Positions 34,486 to 43,848 of a stretch of DNA of 64,000 bases are shown here, in pieces (position 1 is the stretch's first letter; every line of letters begins with the position of its first letter). Below the pieces are notes generated by a model that was not told where the DNA came from, did no database searches, and worked only from the letters and a program-made list of their open reading frames with translations. The translations under genes and the position numbers were made by a program. This DNA is from JAFALK01 sp036500605. GTDB lineage: Bacteria > Pseudomonadota > Gammaproteobacteria > Burkholderiales > Burkholderiaceae_C. The stretch covers positions 1 to 64,000 of the forward strand of contig DASYBU010000043.1 of NCBI GenBank assembly GCA_036500605.1. Direction: 5' to 3'.

Positions 34486-36639
34486 TCAAGCCATCTCAAG
34501 CCGCTTCGCCGTGAACGGCATCTGCCGCAGCCGTTTGCCCGTCGCCGCGAACAGCGCGTTGCCCACCGCCGGGCCGATCAGCGCGGTGGCCGGCTCGCCG
34601 ACACCGCCCGGCTTCTCGGTGCTCGGGATCAGCGTCACGTCGATCGCCGGCGCCTCGTACATGCGCAGCAACTGGTAGTCATGGAAGTTGCTCTGGCGCA
34701 CGCGGCCCTTGTCGAGATTGATCTCGCCGTAGAGCGCCGCCGTCAGGCCGAAGTTGATGCTCGACTGCAGCTGCGCCTCGACCGTGTCGGGGTTCACCAT
34801 GTGGCCCAGGTCGGCCACGACAAAGACCTTGTGCACGACCGGCACGCCATCCTTGACCGAGATCTCGGCCACCTGCGCCATGTAGGTGTCGTAGCCCTCC
34901 ATCATCGCCATGCCGCGGAAATGCCCGGCCGGCAGCGGTTGGCCCCAGCCCGCCTTGTCGGCCGCCGTCTTCAGCACGTTGGCCATGCGCGGCTGGCTGC
35001 CCAGCAGCGACATGCGGTAGGCATAGGGATCCTTGCCCGCCGCGGCGGCCAGCTCGTCGACGAAGCTCTCGTTCGCGAAAGCATTCATGTTGTGGCTGAC
35101 CGCGCGCCAGTAACCCACGCGCATGCCGGCATCGTGGATCACCATCTCGTGGCTTGAGCTGCCCAGCTCGTAGCGCGGCACGGCCGCCTCGGCCATGAAG
35201 CTGTCGAGCGTGTCCTTGGGCAGGCCGAAGGCGCGCTGCGTGATCGACTGCGAGGTCACGCGGTAGATCATCGCGATCGGCTTGCCTTCGGCATCCAAGC
35301 CCGCTTCGAGCTGGTTCAGCGCCATCGGGCGGAAGAAGTCGTGGCGCGTGTCGTCTTCGCGCGTCCACAGCAGCTTGACCGGCTTGCCGACGGCCTTCGA
35401 GATCAGCGCTGCCTGCACGATGAAATCAAGCTCCAGCCGCCGCCCGAAACCGCCGCCGATGAAGGTGGTCTGCAGCGTGATGTCTTCGGGCTTCATGCCG
35501 AGTGCGGCCATCACCGCGCCTTCGGCGCCTTGCTGGAATTGCGTCGGCCCGATCAGCAGGCATTTGCCGTTGGCGACATGCGCCGTGAAGTTCATCGGCT
35601 CCAGCGTGGCGTGGCCGACCAAGGGCAGCATGTACTCGGCCTTCACGACCTTGGCCGCGCCCTTCATGGCCGCGGCGGCATCGCCCTTGCTGTTGATCGG
35701 GATGTGCTTTTCGGTGGCAGCCGCGCCGCGGATGCCTTCCCACATGACGGCATCGTTCAGCGCAGCGCCGGGGCCTTCGTCCCATTGCACGACGAGCGTT
35801 TCACGCGCCTTCTTGGCGCGCCAGTAGGTATCGGCCACCACGGCCACGCCATCGGGAATCTGCACCACGTCGAGCACGCCGGGCATCGTCTTGGCCTTCG
35901 CTGCATCGAAGCTCTTGACCGTGCCGCCAATCACCGGGCATTGCTCCAGCGAGGCGTAGACCATGCCGGGCAGCTTCACATCGATGCCGTAGACCGCCGT
36001 GCCGTTGACCTTCGACGGCGTGTCGAGCCGCTTGGTGCGCTTGCCGACGATGGTGAAATCTTTCGGATCCTTGAGCGTGACCTTCTCGGGCACGGGCAAG
36101 GCGGACGCCGCCGCGGCGAGCTGGCCGTAGCTGGCCTTCTTGCCTCCGGGGCCGAGCACCATGCCGTCCTCGGCGCGCAGCTTCGAGCGGTCGACCTTCC
36201 ATTTGTCGGCTGCGGCCGTGATCAGCATCTCGCGCACCTGGGCTCCCGCGATGCGCAGCTTCTCCCAGCCGTCGCGCACGGAAGTGGAACCGCCCGTGAT
36301 CTGCGCACCGAGCAGCGCGTTGACATAGACCTTGCCCGGTGGCGCGATCGCGACCTTGATCTTGCGGATGTCCACATGCAGCTCTTCGGCGATCAGCATC
36401 GGCATCGAGGTGTAGACGCCCTGCCCCATTTCTGAACGCGCGGACAGCAGCGTGATCGTGTTGTCGTCGGAGATATGGACCCAGGCATTGGGCGTGTGCA
36501 GCGTGCCTGCGGCCAACGCCTCGCCGATGCCGCCGGGCAGCGCCACGCCGAGCATCAGGCCGCCGGTGGCGACGGAGGTGGTTTGAAGGAATGTGCGGCG
36601 AGAGAACTTTGCCGAGGGACGAACGGAATCGATGGTCAT
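34486..36639 (-). CDS. Molybdopterin-binding subunit of a xanthine-dehydrogenase-family oxidoreductase
   Basis: 717 aa, similar to isoquinoline 1-oxidoreductase/aldehyde-oxidase beta subunits (IorB-like). It begins with a twin-arginine signal (FSRRTFLQTT) so the folded cofactor enzyme goes to the periplasm. Family motifs: GGSTSVRDGW, GHATLEPMNFTAHV, FIGGGFGRRLELDFI, LLWTREDDTRHDFF and the C-terminal GGVGEPATALIGPAVGNAL carrying the catalytic Glu (GVGE). It pairs with the [2Fe-2S] subunit encoded 10 bp upstream. No cytochrome subunit or XdhC chaperone lies beside it. I chose MTIDSV at 36639; the frame is open to 36738. Confidence 0.92.
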   Translation of the reverse strand: MTIDSVRPSAKFSRRTFLQTTSVATGGLMLGVALPGGIGEALAAGTLHTPNAWVHISDDNTITLLSARSEMGQGVYTSMPMLIAEELHVDIRKIKVAIAPPGKVYVNALLGAQITGGSTSVRDGWEKLRIAGAQVREMLITAAADKWKVDRSKLRAEDGMVLGPGGKKASYGQLAAAASALPVPEKVTLKDPKDFTIVGKRTKRLDTPSKVNGTAVYGIDVKLPGMVYASLEQCPVIGGTVKSFDAAKAKTMPGVLDVVQIPDGVAVVADTYWRAKKARETLVVQWDEGPGAALNDAVMWEGIRGAAATEKHIPINSKGDAAAAMKGAAKVVKAEYMLPLVGHATLEPMNFTAHVANGKCLLIGPTQFQQGAEGAVMAALGMKPEDITLQTTFIGGGFGRRLELDFIVQAALISKAVGKPVKLLWTREDDTRHDFFRPMALNQLEAGLDAEGKPIAMIYRVTSQSITQRAFGLPKDTLDSFMAEAAVPRYELGSSSHEMVIHDAGMRVGYWRAVSHNMNAFANESFVDELAAAAGKDPYAYRMSLLGSQPRMANVLKTAADKAGWGQPLPAGHFRGMAMMEGYDTYMAQVAEISVKDGVPVVHKVFVVADLGHMVNPDTVEAQLQSSINFGLTAALYGEINLDKGRVRQSNFHDYQLLRMYEAPAIDVTLIPSTEKPGGVGEPATALIGPAVGNALFAATGKRLRQMPFTAKRLEMA

Positions 36640-36649
36640 GCTCGTCTCC

Positions 36650-37138
36650 TCAAGCCTTGGCGGCCGTGGCGGGTTGATGACCGTGCATCTCCACAGCCGC
36701 GGTCTTAATGGCGGCCTTGATGCGCCCGTACGTGCCACAGCGGCAGATGTTGCCGCTCATGGCTTCCTCGATGTCCTCGTCGCTGGGGTTCTTGTTGGTC
36801 TTGAGCAGGGCCGCCGCGCTCATCAACTGGCCGCTCTGACAGTAGCCGCATTGCGGCACGTCGTGCGCGATCCAGGCCTTTTGCAGCGGGTGGCTGTTGT
36901 TGGGCGAGAGACTCTCGATCGTGGCCACCTTCTTGCCGGCGACGGCCGAGACCGGCGTCTGGCAGGAGCGGATCGGTGCGCCATCGAGGTGGACGGTGCA
37001 GGCCCCGCAGAGCGCCATGCCGCAGCCGAATTTGGTGCCGGTCAGGCCGATCTCGTCGCGGATCACCCAGAGCAGTGGGGTATCGGGTTCAGCCTGGACA
37101 TGCACCGTCCGGCCGTTCACTTGGAAGCTCGTCGTCAT
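36650..37138 (-). CDS. [2Fe-2S] subunit of the same oxidoreductase
   Basis: 162 aa, IorA-like. The N-terminal plant-type ferredoxin domain has GTKFGCGMALCGACTVHLDG and SCQTPV; the C-terminal helical domain has QCGYCQSGQLMSAAALL and NICRCGTYGRI, for two [2Fe-2S] clusters carrying electrons from the molybdenum centre. It has no signal peptide and probably rides out with the Tat-targeted large subunit. First gene of the two-gene operon. Confidence 0.95.
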   Translation of the reverse strand: MTTSFQVNGRTVHVQAEPDTPLLWVIRDEIGLTGTKFGCGMALCGACTVHLDGAPIRSCQTPVSAVAGKKVATIESLSPNNSHPLQKAWIAHDVPQCGYCQSGQLMSAAALLKTNKNPSDEDIEEAMSGNICRCGTYGRIKAAIKTAAVEMHGHQPATAAKA

Positions 37139-37262
37139 TCTTGTCTCCTGGATATGAATGAACTACTGCTGAATCAACAAGGAACCGAAGAGCGAATGTA
37201 CGCCTGCCGGGCATTTCCTGCAGCCGCATAATCGCCAGTCCTCAAGTCATGATCTTTCGCCC

Positions 37263-38030
37263 ATGAAACTCGCCACCTGGAACGTCAACTCGCTCGGCGT
37301 GCGCCTGCCGCAGGTGCTGGACTGGCTCGCCGCCAACCCGGTCGATGCGCTCGTGCTGCAAGAGACCAAGCTGACCGACGACAAGTTCCCGACGCTGGAA
37401 ATCGGCGCGGCCGGTTACCAGACGCAATGGTTCGGCCAGAAGACCTATAACGGCGTGGCTCTGCTGACACGAGAACCGGCCTCCGACATCGTCAAGAACA
37501 TCGTCGGCTTTGCCGACGAACAGGCGCGCGTGATCGCCGGCACCGTGAATGGCGTGCGTGTGATCGGCGGCTACTTCCCCAACGGCCAGGCACCCGACAG
37601 CGACAAGTTCGTCTACAAGATGGGCTGGCTCAATGGCTTGCGTGCCTGGATGGCCGACGAGCTCAAGCGCCATGAGAAGGTCGTCCTGATGGGCGACTTC
37701 AACATCGCCCCCGAAGATCGCGACATTTATGACCCCGTAGCCTGGGCCGGCCAGATCCACGCCACGCCCGAAGAGCGCGCGCATTTCCAGGGCCTGCTGG
37801 AGCTCGGCATGGTTGACGCCTTCCGCCTCTTCGAGCAGCCACCCAAGAGCTGGAGCTGGTGGGACTACCGCAATCTCGCCTTCCGCAAGAACCAGGGCCT
37901 GCGCATCGACCACATCCTGGTCTCGAATGCGCTGAAGGAGAAGGTGACTGAGTGCGTGATCGACAAGCTGCCGCGCAAGAACGAGCGGCCCAGCGATCAC
38001 ACGCCGGTGGTCGTCACCTTGGCCGACTGA
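37263..38030 (+). CDS. xth: Exodeoxyribonuclease III
   Basis: AP endonuclease and 3'-5' exonuclease for base-excision repair. 255 aa. The N-terminus MKLATWNVNSLGVRLPQVLDWL, the metal Glu in LVLQETKLTDD, GDFNIAPEDRDIYDP, the WWDYR block and the C-terminal ERPSDHTPVVVTL (catalytic Asp-His) are all present. Its 3' end overlaps the convergent ABC permease gene by 17 bp. Confidence 0.96.
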   Translation: MKLATWNVNSLGVRLPQVLDWLAANPVDALVLQETKLTDDKFPTLEIGAAGYQTQWFGQKTYNGVALLTREPASDIVKNIVGFADEQARVIAGTVNGVRVIGGYFPNGQAPDSDKFVYKMGWLNGLRAWMADELKRHEKVVLMGDFNIAPEDRDIYDPVAWAGQIHATPEERAHFQGLLELGMVDAFRLFEQPPKSWSWWDYRNLAFRKNQGLRIDHILVSNALKEKVTECVIDKLPRKNERPSDHTPVVVTLAD

Positions 38031-39588
38031 ACAGCAGCGCGGCACCGAGCGAGCAGGCCAGGCCGGCCGAGATCACCAAGGCCCAACCGCTGACTTGCCA
38101 GAGCCCGAAGATGTCGGCGCCGGCCGGCACCTTGTTGAAGGCCACGACGTAGACAGCGGCACCCGCGACCGCAACGCCCAGCAGCGGCCGATCGAAGTGC
38201 CGGTGCGTGAGGACCAGCCAGTTCACCAGCGCCGCCATGCCGAGCATCGCGGTCAAGGCCTGGAAGGTGTCGAGGCGCCACAGCGCCGGCATTGCGACGA
38301 GCCAAAGGCCCATCAGCAAGACGAGCGCGAAGACCACGTTGGGCCTGGGCCGCGCGAGCGCGGGCTCACAGTTTTCCAGACTGCTGGCAGCCATCACCTC
38401 CGCCCGCGATGTGCCGTTCAGCAAGAGGATGGGCACCACCAGCAGCAGCGCCAGCGCGACCCCTGCCTGTGGAGCCCCCCAGGCCACCCCGGCCGCCAGC
38501 ACCAGCACCCCGGCCGCAAGGCGCGAACGGCGCAGCAGCCGTGACCAGACCAGCATCGCCACGCGCGGCAGACTGGCCGGCTGCAGGCGGTCGTCAGCGG
38601 TGGCGAGCTTGCGGCCCCTGCCTGCCGGCAGCCCCTCATCAGGCTGAGCCGCAAACAGCGACGGTGGCGACCGGCGCGCGGCCGGCGGATGCGGCACGCT
38701 TTGCTGACGCCAGAGCCGGCCTCCGAGCAGAGCGACCACCACACCACCGCCGACCAAGACCTCAAGGGTGAGCAAGAGGCTTGCCAGGAGGCTCGTTTGC
38801 GTGTCGACCGCGAGGGTCAGCCAAGGCCGTGCGGCCGTCCCCTGCGTGCTGATCAGGCCGAAGCTCAGGCTGTCGGCGGCATGCACATCGCCCAGCGAAC
38901 CGCGCAGGGCCGCGATGCCAAGCAGGTCGAGCACGCCCAGGACCGAGAACACCGTCAGCGCGGTCCAGACCACCAGCGCCGTTGCGCTTCGCAACAGCGG
39001 ATGGCTTGGAAGTGCCAGGTCAAGCGCCATGCCCAGCACCGCCGCCACGACCAGCGCGGGGACGACCAGGCCGATGAACATCACCACAGCCTGGCCGCTC
39101 GGCAGCGCGGCGTAGCGCGCATACAAAGTGGTGGACAACATCATCAGCGCGATCGCCGCGAGCGCCAGCGCGTAAACCAGGTTCGCCGCCCAGCGCGCCA
39201 GCACGAGCAGCCGCGCGCCCACCGCTTGCACCGCCAGCAGGCGGGCCATGCCGGAGCGGCCGTCGCGCCCGCAGCCGACATCGAGCAGCAGACCATAGCC
39301 AGCGATGAAGACGGCGTTGAGCACGACCGCGGCCGCCAGCAAGCCGGTCGACGCAGACATCCGCGGCGCCAGGCCGTTGATGTTGAGGATGGCATAGCCG
39401 GCATCCGGTGCCGGCACAAGCATGGCGCACAGGCCCAGCAGAAGCCCGAAACGGGTCAAGGACAGGCGATCGAGAAAGCGCAGGCGCAACGCCACCTGGA
39501 AGGTCGAAACCCAGGCCCGCGCCCAGGCCTGCGCAGAGACCCGCGTCGAGATCCGCGTTGAGACCCGCGCCCACGCCCGGCCGCTCAC
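38014..39588 (-). CDS. ABC-type permease of peptide locus A
   Basis: 524 aa, strongly hydrophobic, with about a dozen membrane segments in two halves separated by a charged central region (RSPPSLFAAQPDEGLPAGRGRK). It has no ATPase domain and is probably the membrane partner of the 220-aa ATPase whose gene overlaps it by 4 nt (GTGA). The start is GTG at 39588. The N-terminus is odd: a 12-bp unit repeated three times encodes AWARVSTRISTRVSAQAWA. Last gene of the locus-A operon. It might export a peptide or give self-immunity; this is inferred from position. Confidence 0.75.
   Translation of the reverse strand: MSGRAWARVSTRISTRVSAQAWARAWVSTFQVALRLRFLDRLSLTRFGLLLGLCAMLVPAPDAGYAILNINGLAPRMSASTGLLAAAVVLNAVFIAGYGLLLDVGCGRDGRSGMARLLAVQAVGARLLVLARWAANLVYALALAAIALMMLSTTLYARYAALPSGQAVVMFIGLVVPALVVAAVLGMALDLALPSHPLLRSATALVVWTALTVFSVLGVLDLLGIAALRGSLGDVHAADSLSFGLISTQGTAARPWLTLAVDTQTSLLASLLLTLEVLVGGGVVVALLGGRLWRQQSVPHPPAARRSPPSLFAAQPDEGLPAGRGRKLATADDRLQPASLPRVAMLVWSRLLRRSRLAAGVLVLAAGVAWGAPQAGVALALLLVVPILLLNGTSRAEVMAASSLENCEPALARPRPNVVFALVLLMGLWLVAMPALWRLDTFQALTAMLGMAALVNWLVLTHRHFDRPLLGVAVAGAAVYVVAFNKVPAGADIFGLWQVSGWALVISAGLACSLGAALLFSRPR
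39536..39571. repeat. 12-bp tandem repeat (3 copies) in the permease N-terminus
   Basis: GAGACCCGCGTC, GAGATCCGCGTT and GAGACCCGCGCC follow one another. In frame with the permease they encode the repetitive STRI/STRV segment directly after its start. Confidence 0.75.
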
Positions 39589-40247
39589 AGGGACGCCTGC
39601 GGTTGAAGGCCCACGCTCAGCTGGCCGGCGCGAATCTCGGCCACACCGGCACCGATCGCCTGCATCTCGTCCACATGGTGCGTGCAGATCAGCACGACGC
39701 GGTCGCGCGCCGCTTCAGCCAGCCGCTGGCCCAGGTCTTGCCGGGCTTGCGGATCGACGCCGGCGAAGGGCTCATCCAGCACGCACAGTGCCGTATCGAG
39801 CTGCAGCGCGTAGGCCAGACCCAGGCGTTGCAACATGCCTTGGCTGTAGCCGGCAATGCGCTCGCCTGCGGCTTCAGCCAGGCCCACCCTCTCGAACCAA
39901 TGCCCGGCACGGCTGCGTGCCTGTCGGCCTGAGAAGCCTCGCAAGCTCAGGCAGTAGCTGAGAAACTGCACGCCATCGAGCTCCGGATAGGCCACGAAGT
40001 TCTGCGGCTGGAACACCGACATGGCGAGGAACTGGCGGCGCTCGCGCCGGCTGTCAACGCCGCCCAGGACGATCCGGCCGCTCGCCAGCGGATGCAGGCC
40101 GAAGATCGTTCGCAGCAATGTCGACTTGCCGGCACCGTTCGAGCCGATCAAGGCGGTCAGCCCCACACCGAACTCGGCCTGCCGCGCGCTGAGCAAGGGC
40201 CGGCCGGCCGGCGTGTGGATCACGAGATCGACCAGATCAAGCTGCAT
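39585..40247 (-). CDS. ABC transporter ATP-binding protein of peptide locus A
   Basis: 220 aa. Walker A GSNGAGKSTLL, Q-loop VFQPQNF, a degenerate signature YSQGMLQRL, Walker B ALCVLDEPFAGVD and the switch His in LICTHHVDE. These are importer/ABC-2-like ATPase features, so it likely energises the permease encoded next. It overlaps the upstream exporter gene by 11 nt and the permease by 4 nt. Bacteriocin immunity ATPases look like this, but function is inferred from context. Confidence 0.88.
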   Translation of the reverse strand: MQLDLVDLVIHTPAGRPLLSARQAEFGVGLTALIGSNGAGKSTLLRTIFGLHPLASGRIVLGGVDSRRERRQFLAMSVFQPQNFVAYPELDGVQFLSYCLSLRGFSGRQARSRAGHWFERVGLAEAAGERIAGYSQGMLQRLGLAYALQLDTALCVLDEPFAGVDPQARQDLGQRLAEAARDRVVLICTHHVDEMQAIGAGVAEIRAGQLSVGLQPQASL

Positions 40248-41994
40248 CGCTGCGCTCCTTCAAGAGCTCGCCCTGCGCAAGCTGCGGCAAGAAGTCGACC
40301 ACGCTGCGCACGGCGCCAGCGCCCTGCGGCGGGCCTTCGTAGATCACCCGGCCCTGATCGAGCACGATCAGATGATCGACGCCGCTGAGGATCTCGCCGT
40401 GATGGGCGATCACCACGACCGTCATGCGCCCGCGCAGATCGTCCATCGCAAGGCGGATGGCCCTCTCGCTGATTGCATCGAGCGAGGCCGTGGCCTCATC
40501 GAGGATCAGGGCCGCAGGCCTGCCGGCCAGCGCCCGGGCCAGCGCAATGCGTTGCTGTTGCCCGCGCGAGAGGTTGTTGCCCTTCTCTTGCAGCACTTCG
40601 TCGTAGCCCTCGGCGAGCTGCGTGATGTGCGTGTGGATATGGGCTGCACTCGCGGCCCATGCCATGTCTTGTCGATCAATGTGTTCGCGGCCAAAGCCGA
40701 TGTTCTCGGCCACCGTGCCCGCAAACAGGAAGGGATTTTGCGGGACGATGCCGATCGCGGCCGCCCTGTCCTGCGGCGCAGGTTCAAGCGTCACGCAGCC
40801 CGACGCGGGCGCGAGCAGGCCGTTCATGAGCCCCGCCAGCGTGCTCTTTCCGGCCCCGCTCTCGCCCACGATGGCGGTGACCCGACCGGCAGGAACTTCA
40901 AACGAGACCTCGCGCAAGGCGGCTTTCGAAGCGCCGGGATACGAGTAGCTCACCGCTTCGAATCGGATCTTCAAGGGAGGCAGTTCGGTCGGACGACGGG
41001 GCGCTGTCAAGCCCGTGCCGGCCATCGGTGGGCTTGCCGTCGTGGTCCTCAGCAGCGGGCCATGTTTCTCAAGCATGGCCGAGGCCTGCCGCATTTGCCC
41101 CAGCGTCATGCCCAGTTGGCTGACCGAGGCCACCAGGATCACGGCGTAGGTGATGAAGGCCACAAGATCGGCCACCGACAAGCGCCCGCTGGCGACCGCT
41201 CCGAAACCGTAGCCCATGATGCCGAGGATGGCGAACGCAAACACGGTCAGGCTGACGGGGTTGATCAGCGACATCAGACGCAAACTGCCGACGATCTCGC
41301 GGTAGGTGTCGGCCAGGCGTTCGCGGAAGCGCTCGTCAAAATAGGCACTGCGCCCGTAGGCCTGGATGACGTAGGCATTGCTTGCCGATTCGACCAGCAG
41401 CGCGACGGTGCGCGCGCGCTGCGCCTGCACCCGCAGCAGCGCCTTCGTCGCATGGTGAATGAAGGCCGAAACCACCAAGGCCACGATCAGCACGCTGCCG
41501 ATGCACACCACCGCCATCCGCGTGTCGACCAGAAACATGGCCACCAGCGCGCCGGCCGTGAAGAGCGCATGGCGCAGAAAGCTGACCAGCGTGTCGGACA
41601 AGCCGCCCTGGATGATCGCCAGATCGGAACTGAACTGCGAGGCGATGGCGCCGAGTTGCTCGGCACCGACGTCGATCGGCTTCAGGATCAGGTGATGGAA
41701 GAACGCAGCGCGCAGCTCGTTGCCGATCTTCTCCGCGACCAGCGCGACGATATAGCCGTAAGCGGCCATCATCACCGCCTGCCCCACCAGCAGCAAGGCG
41801 ATGGTGAGGGCCGGATAGAACGACGGCGCTGCGACCTCCGCGCCACGCGCTGACGAAACGGCTTGCACGAGCGCGCCGAGCTTCTGCGGGATCACCAGGA
41901 ACATGCCGGTGCCCGCGGCAACGCACAGCACCGCCGCCAGATAGGCTGGCCAGCGAGATCGCGCCAGCGCGAGCAGCGCGATGAAACTGCTCAT
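40237..41994 (-). CDS. ABC exporter (TM-ATPase fusion) of peptide locus A
   Basis: 585 aa. A six-helix exporter domain (residues about 10-300) is followed by an ATPase with Walker A GESGAGKST, Q-loop IVPQNPFLFAG, signature NLSRGQQQR (Gly-to-Arg change in LSGGQ), Walker B AALILDEATASLD and IAHHGEIL in place of the usual AHRL switch. There is no N-terminal C39 peptidase domain, so it would not trim a leader itself. It overlaps the upstream gene by 4 nt (ATGA). Likely exporter of a locus-A peptide or its modified product. Confidence 0.88.
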   Translation of the reverse strand: MSSFIALLALARSRWPAYLAAVLCVAAGTGMFLVIPQKLGALVQAVSSARGAEVAAPSFYPALTIALLLVGQAVMMAAYGYIVALVAEKIGNELRAAFFHHLILKPIDVGAEQLGAIASQFSSDLAIIQGGLSDTLVSFLRHALFTAGALVAMFLVDTRMAVVCIGSVLIVALVVSAFIHHATKALLRVQAQRARTVALLVESASNAYVIQAYGRSAYFDERFRERLADTYREIVGSLRLMSLINPVSLTVFAFAILGIMGYGFGAVASGRLSVADLVAFITYAVILVASVSQLGMTLGQMRQASAMLEKHGPLLRTTTASPPMAGTGLTAPRRPTELPPLKIRFEAVSYSYPGASKAALREVSFEVPAGRVTAIVGESGAGKSTLAGLMNGLLAPASGCVTLEPAPQDRAAAIGIVPQNPFLFAGTVAENIGFGREHIDRQDMAWAASAAHIHTHITQLAEGYDEVLQEKGNNLSRGQQQRIALARALAGRPAALILDEATASLDAISERAIRLAMDDLRGRMTVVVIAHHGEILSGVDHLIVLDQGRVIYEGPPQGAGAVRSVVDFLPQLAQGELLKERSDAA

Positions 41995-42893
41995 GGACTC
42001 CCGCCGATGTCCGGACGAACGCGCCGTGCCTGTGCCTGTGCCTGCGCTTGAACCTGCAGCAACCAGACCGCGTTCAGCGTGAACGGGAGGTGGAAGTTCC
42101 GGTCGCGATCAAGGCCCGCAAACTCGTCCTCGCGGAAAGGCTCGATGAAGCCGTAGCTGCCGTTGCGGCCACGCTGCACGGCAATGAAGTTGATGGCCTC
42201 TTCAATGTAGTCGCTGCAGCCCCTGGGGTTGGCCGAAGACAGCAGCAGGCGCAAGACGTGGGAAGCGTAGTCGATGCGGTAATTGCGCAGCTCGGACAAG
42301 GCGATCAGGGCGAGGATTTCGCTCCTCACAGGGTCGATGGCGAGCTCCTCGACGGCAATGTGATCGACCAGATCCTGGAGGGCGTCGCTGGACATCGTGA
42401 GCAGCTGCTGCGGCTGCTCCATCGCTTCCCAGAACGAATCGGCCACGGGCTCGACCTTGGCCTCGAAGCCGGCCCGGCGCAGCAGTTGCGCGGTTCGGCG
42501 CACGCGGCCCAGCCGCTGGATGTCCTTGGGCAAGCCGCGCAATTGCAGGTGGATCTTTGCCAGCAGGAGCTTCAGCCCGGCCGACTCCTGGCCGGCGTCT
42601 TGCAAGGCCAGGTGGTGCGTGAGCAGGACCAGGGGATCGAGTTCCAGGCGCTCGGCGTCGGGATGGTCGAGGACGCTGCGGGCGAAGGCCTCGGCCTCGA
42701 TGCCGGCTTGTGCCGGCGCGGCACGGCCCTCGCCTTCACCAATGCCATTGAGCAGCAGGCAGCAACGCGCAAACGTCGCCAGCATCGCCGGCCTGAACCG
42801 ATCGACCTCGCCGTCCAACCCTTGAAACGTTTCGAGATACGCCAAGGTCGTCTCGCGCTGCCGTGGCGACAGAAAGGCATTTCGATCATCCAT
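41991..42893 (-). CDS. Unknown all-helical protein C of peptide locus A
   Basis: About 300 aa, mostly predicted helices. The C-terminal part has an alpha/alpha-toroid look (YIEEAINFIAVQRG, NGSYGFIEPF, FHLPFTLNAVWLLQVQ), recalling DUF6895-type or prenyltransferase/terpene-cyclase-like repeats, without a recognisable catalytic DDxxD. The C-terminal tail is the repetitive QVQAQAQAQAQARR from a hexamer repeat at 42027-42050. I chose ATG 42893 because GGAG lies 6 nt before it; ATG 42905 is possible. It overlaps both neighbours. Function unknown; possibly peptide modification. Confidence 0.72.
   Translation of the reverse strand: MDDRNAFLSPRQRETTLAYLETFQGLDGEVDRFRPAMLATFARCCLLLNGIGEGEGRAAPAQAGIEAEAFARSVLDHPDAERLELDPLVLLTHHLALQDAGQESAGLKLLLAKIHLQLRGLPKDIQRLGRVRRTAQLLRRAGFEAKVEPVADSFWEAMEQPQQLLTMSSDALQDLVDHIAVEELAIDPVRSEILALIALSELRNYRIDYASHVLRLLLSSANPRGCSDYIEEAINFIAVQRGRNGSYGFIEPFREDEFAGLDRDRNFHLPFTLNAVWLLQVQAQAQAQARRVRPDIGGSP
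42027..42050. repeat. Hexamer repeat (TGCCTG x3 plus variant) encoding Gln-Ala repeats
   Basis: Three TGCCTG units and a CGCTTG variant sit at the 3' end of gene C. On the coding strand they give the QAQAQAQA tail. Confidence 0.75.
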
Positions 42894-43848
42894 GCGGGTC
42901 TCCATCCATCGTCATCATCGTCATCAGCAACGCGCAGCAAGCCAGGCTGCTGCGCAGGCGCAGGCCTTCGGCAGCGCGTTGCACATAGTCGTCATGAAGC
43001 TCCGGGCCGGGTGCAGCGTGCGGCAAGGGCAAGGGCAAGGGCAAGGGCAAGGGCAAGAGATCGTCACGCGTTCGCAGTTCGGCGGCCAGGAGAACACGTG
43101 CCTGGTCCTGCAGCGCGGCCGAGGCTGGCGAGCGAGGGAAGACGCACCCGTTGATCCAGGCCAGCGCGGCCAGCCAGTTCATGTCCCGCTTCAGCATTGA
43201 ATGGATCAGCAGCAGCCGCGGCAGCACCTTCGGCATCGGCCCCTCGACGCGGCCCATCACATGAAGCTGGGAGAACTTCAGCAAGGTAGCGACATCCTGT
43301 TCATCGGTGCGGCTGCGCAGCACCCGTTTGTCGAGCGAGCGCCCCAAGCCCGCTGCAGACGGGCGTTCCTCAACGCTCAAGCCCGCACAGCGCAGATGCG
43401 CCCGCACGAGCGCGAGACTCAGCGAGGGCTGTTCGCCCCGCGGCATTCCGCCTTGCGCGAGCAGTTCAGCAACCGGGACCAGATCCTGGACCCAGTAGTC
43501 CGAGGCCTCGGTGGCCAGCCGGATCAGCATGGCGACGGCGTAGAGGTGCTCTGTCCTGCCCCTGAGGGCGCGCTCCAGCAGGCCCGAGCGCAACCATCGC
43601 AGGGCCGCGTCGGCCAGGAGGGCGCGAGGACGCGCCAGCGTTGCCGGTCCTGAAACAACACGGCCTGCCGCACTGCCGGCACTGCCAGCACTGCCGGCAC
43701 TGCCAGCACTACCGGCAGGAGCCGCGAGCAAGAGCTCCGCCACCACGCCGAGCTGGATCAGCGGTCGCTCATCGCTGGCTTCCTCCAGGCGTGACTGCAG
43801 CTTGAGCAGCCGCTCCTCGCACAGCACGAGCAGTTGTGCCGGCGTCAT
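42886..43848 (-). CDS. Unknown all-helical protein B of peptide locus A
   Basis: 320 aa, helical and Leu/Ala-rich, no known family. Length and helix pattern resemble its neighbours A and C, suggesting ancient paralogues. It contains two low-complexity stretches made by tandem DNA repeats: Gly-Ser-Ala repeats near residue 50 (9-bp unit x5, 43671-43715) and Leu-Pro repeats near residue 270 (GGCAAG x6, 43022-43057). The ATGA start overlaps gene A. No signal peptide or membrane segment is clear. Confidence 0.7.
   Translation of the reverse strand: MTPAQLLVLCEERLLKLQSRLEEASDERPLIQLGVVAELLLAAPAGSAGSAGSAGSAGSAAGRVVSGPATLARPRALLADAALRWLRSGLLERALRGRTEHLYAVAMLIRLATEASDYWVQDLVPVAELLAQGGMPRGEQPSLSLALVRAHLRCAGLSVEERPSAAGLGRSLDKRVLRSRTDEQDVATLLKFSQLHVMGRVEGPMPKVLPRLLLIHSMLKRDMNWLAALAWINGCVFPRSPASAALQDQARVLLAAELRTRDDLLPLPLPLPLPLPHAAPGPELHDDYVQRAAEGLRLRSSLACCALLMTMMTMDGDPHG
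43022..43057. repeat. Perfect hexamer repeat GGCAAG x6 inside gene B
   Basis: Six exact 6-bp copies, read on the reverse strand as alternating Leu-Pro codons. A perfect array of this length suggests recent slippage. Copy-number change would alter length but not frame. Confidence 0.92.
43671..43715. repeat. 9-bp tandem repeat x5 inside gene B
   Basis: CACTGCCGG and CACTGCCAG alternate, with a final CACTACCGG. They encode Gly-Ser-Ala tripeptides in gene B. Confidence 0.9.

Noticed and set aside
40021..41853. 610-aa frame on the forward strand
   Set aside because: Antisense to the locus-A ABC exporter, which has complete Walker and signature motifs.
43022..43057. Phase-variable on/off switch
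   Set aside because: The unit is 6 bp, so slippage keeps the frame; length variation is possible, switching is not.
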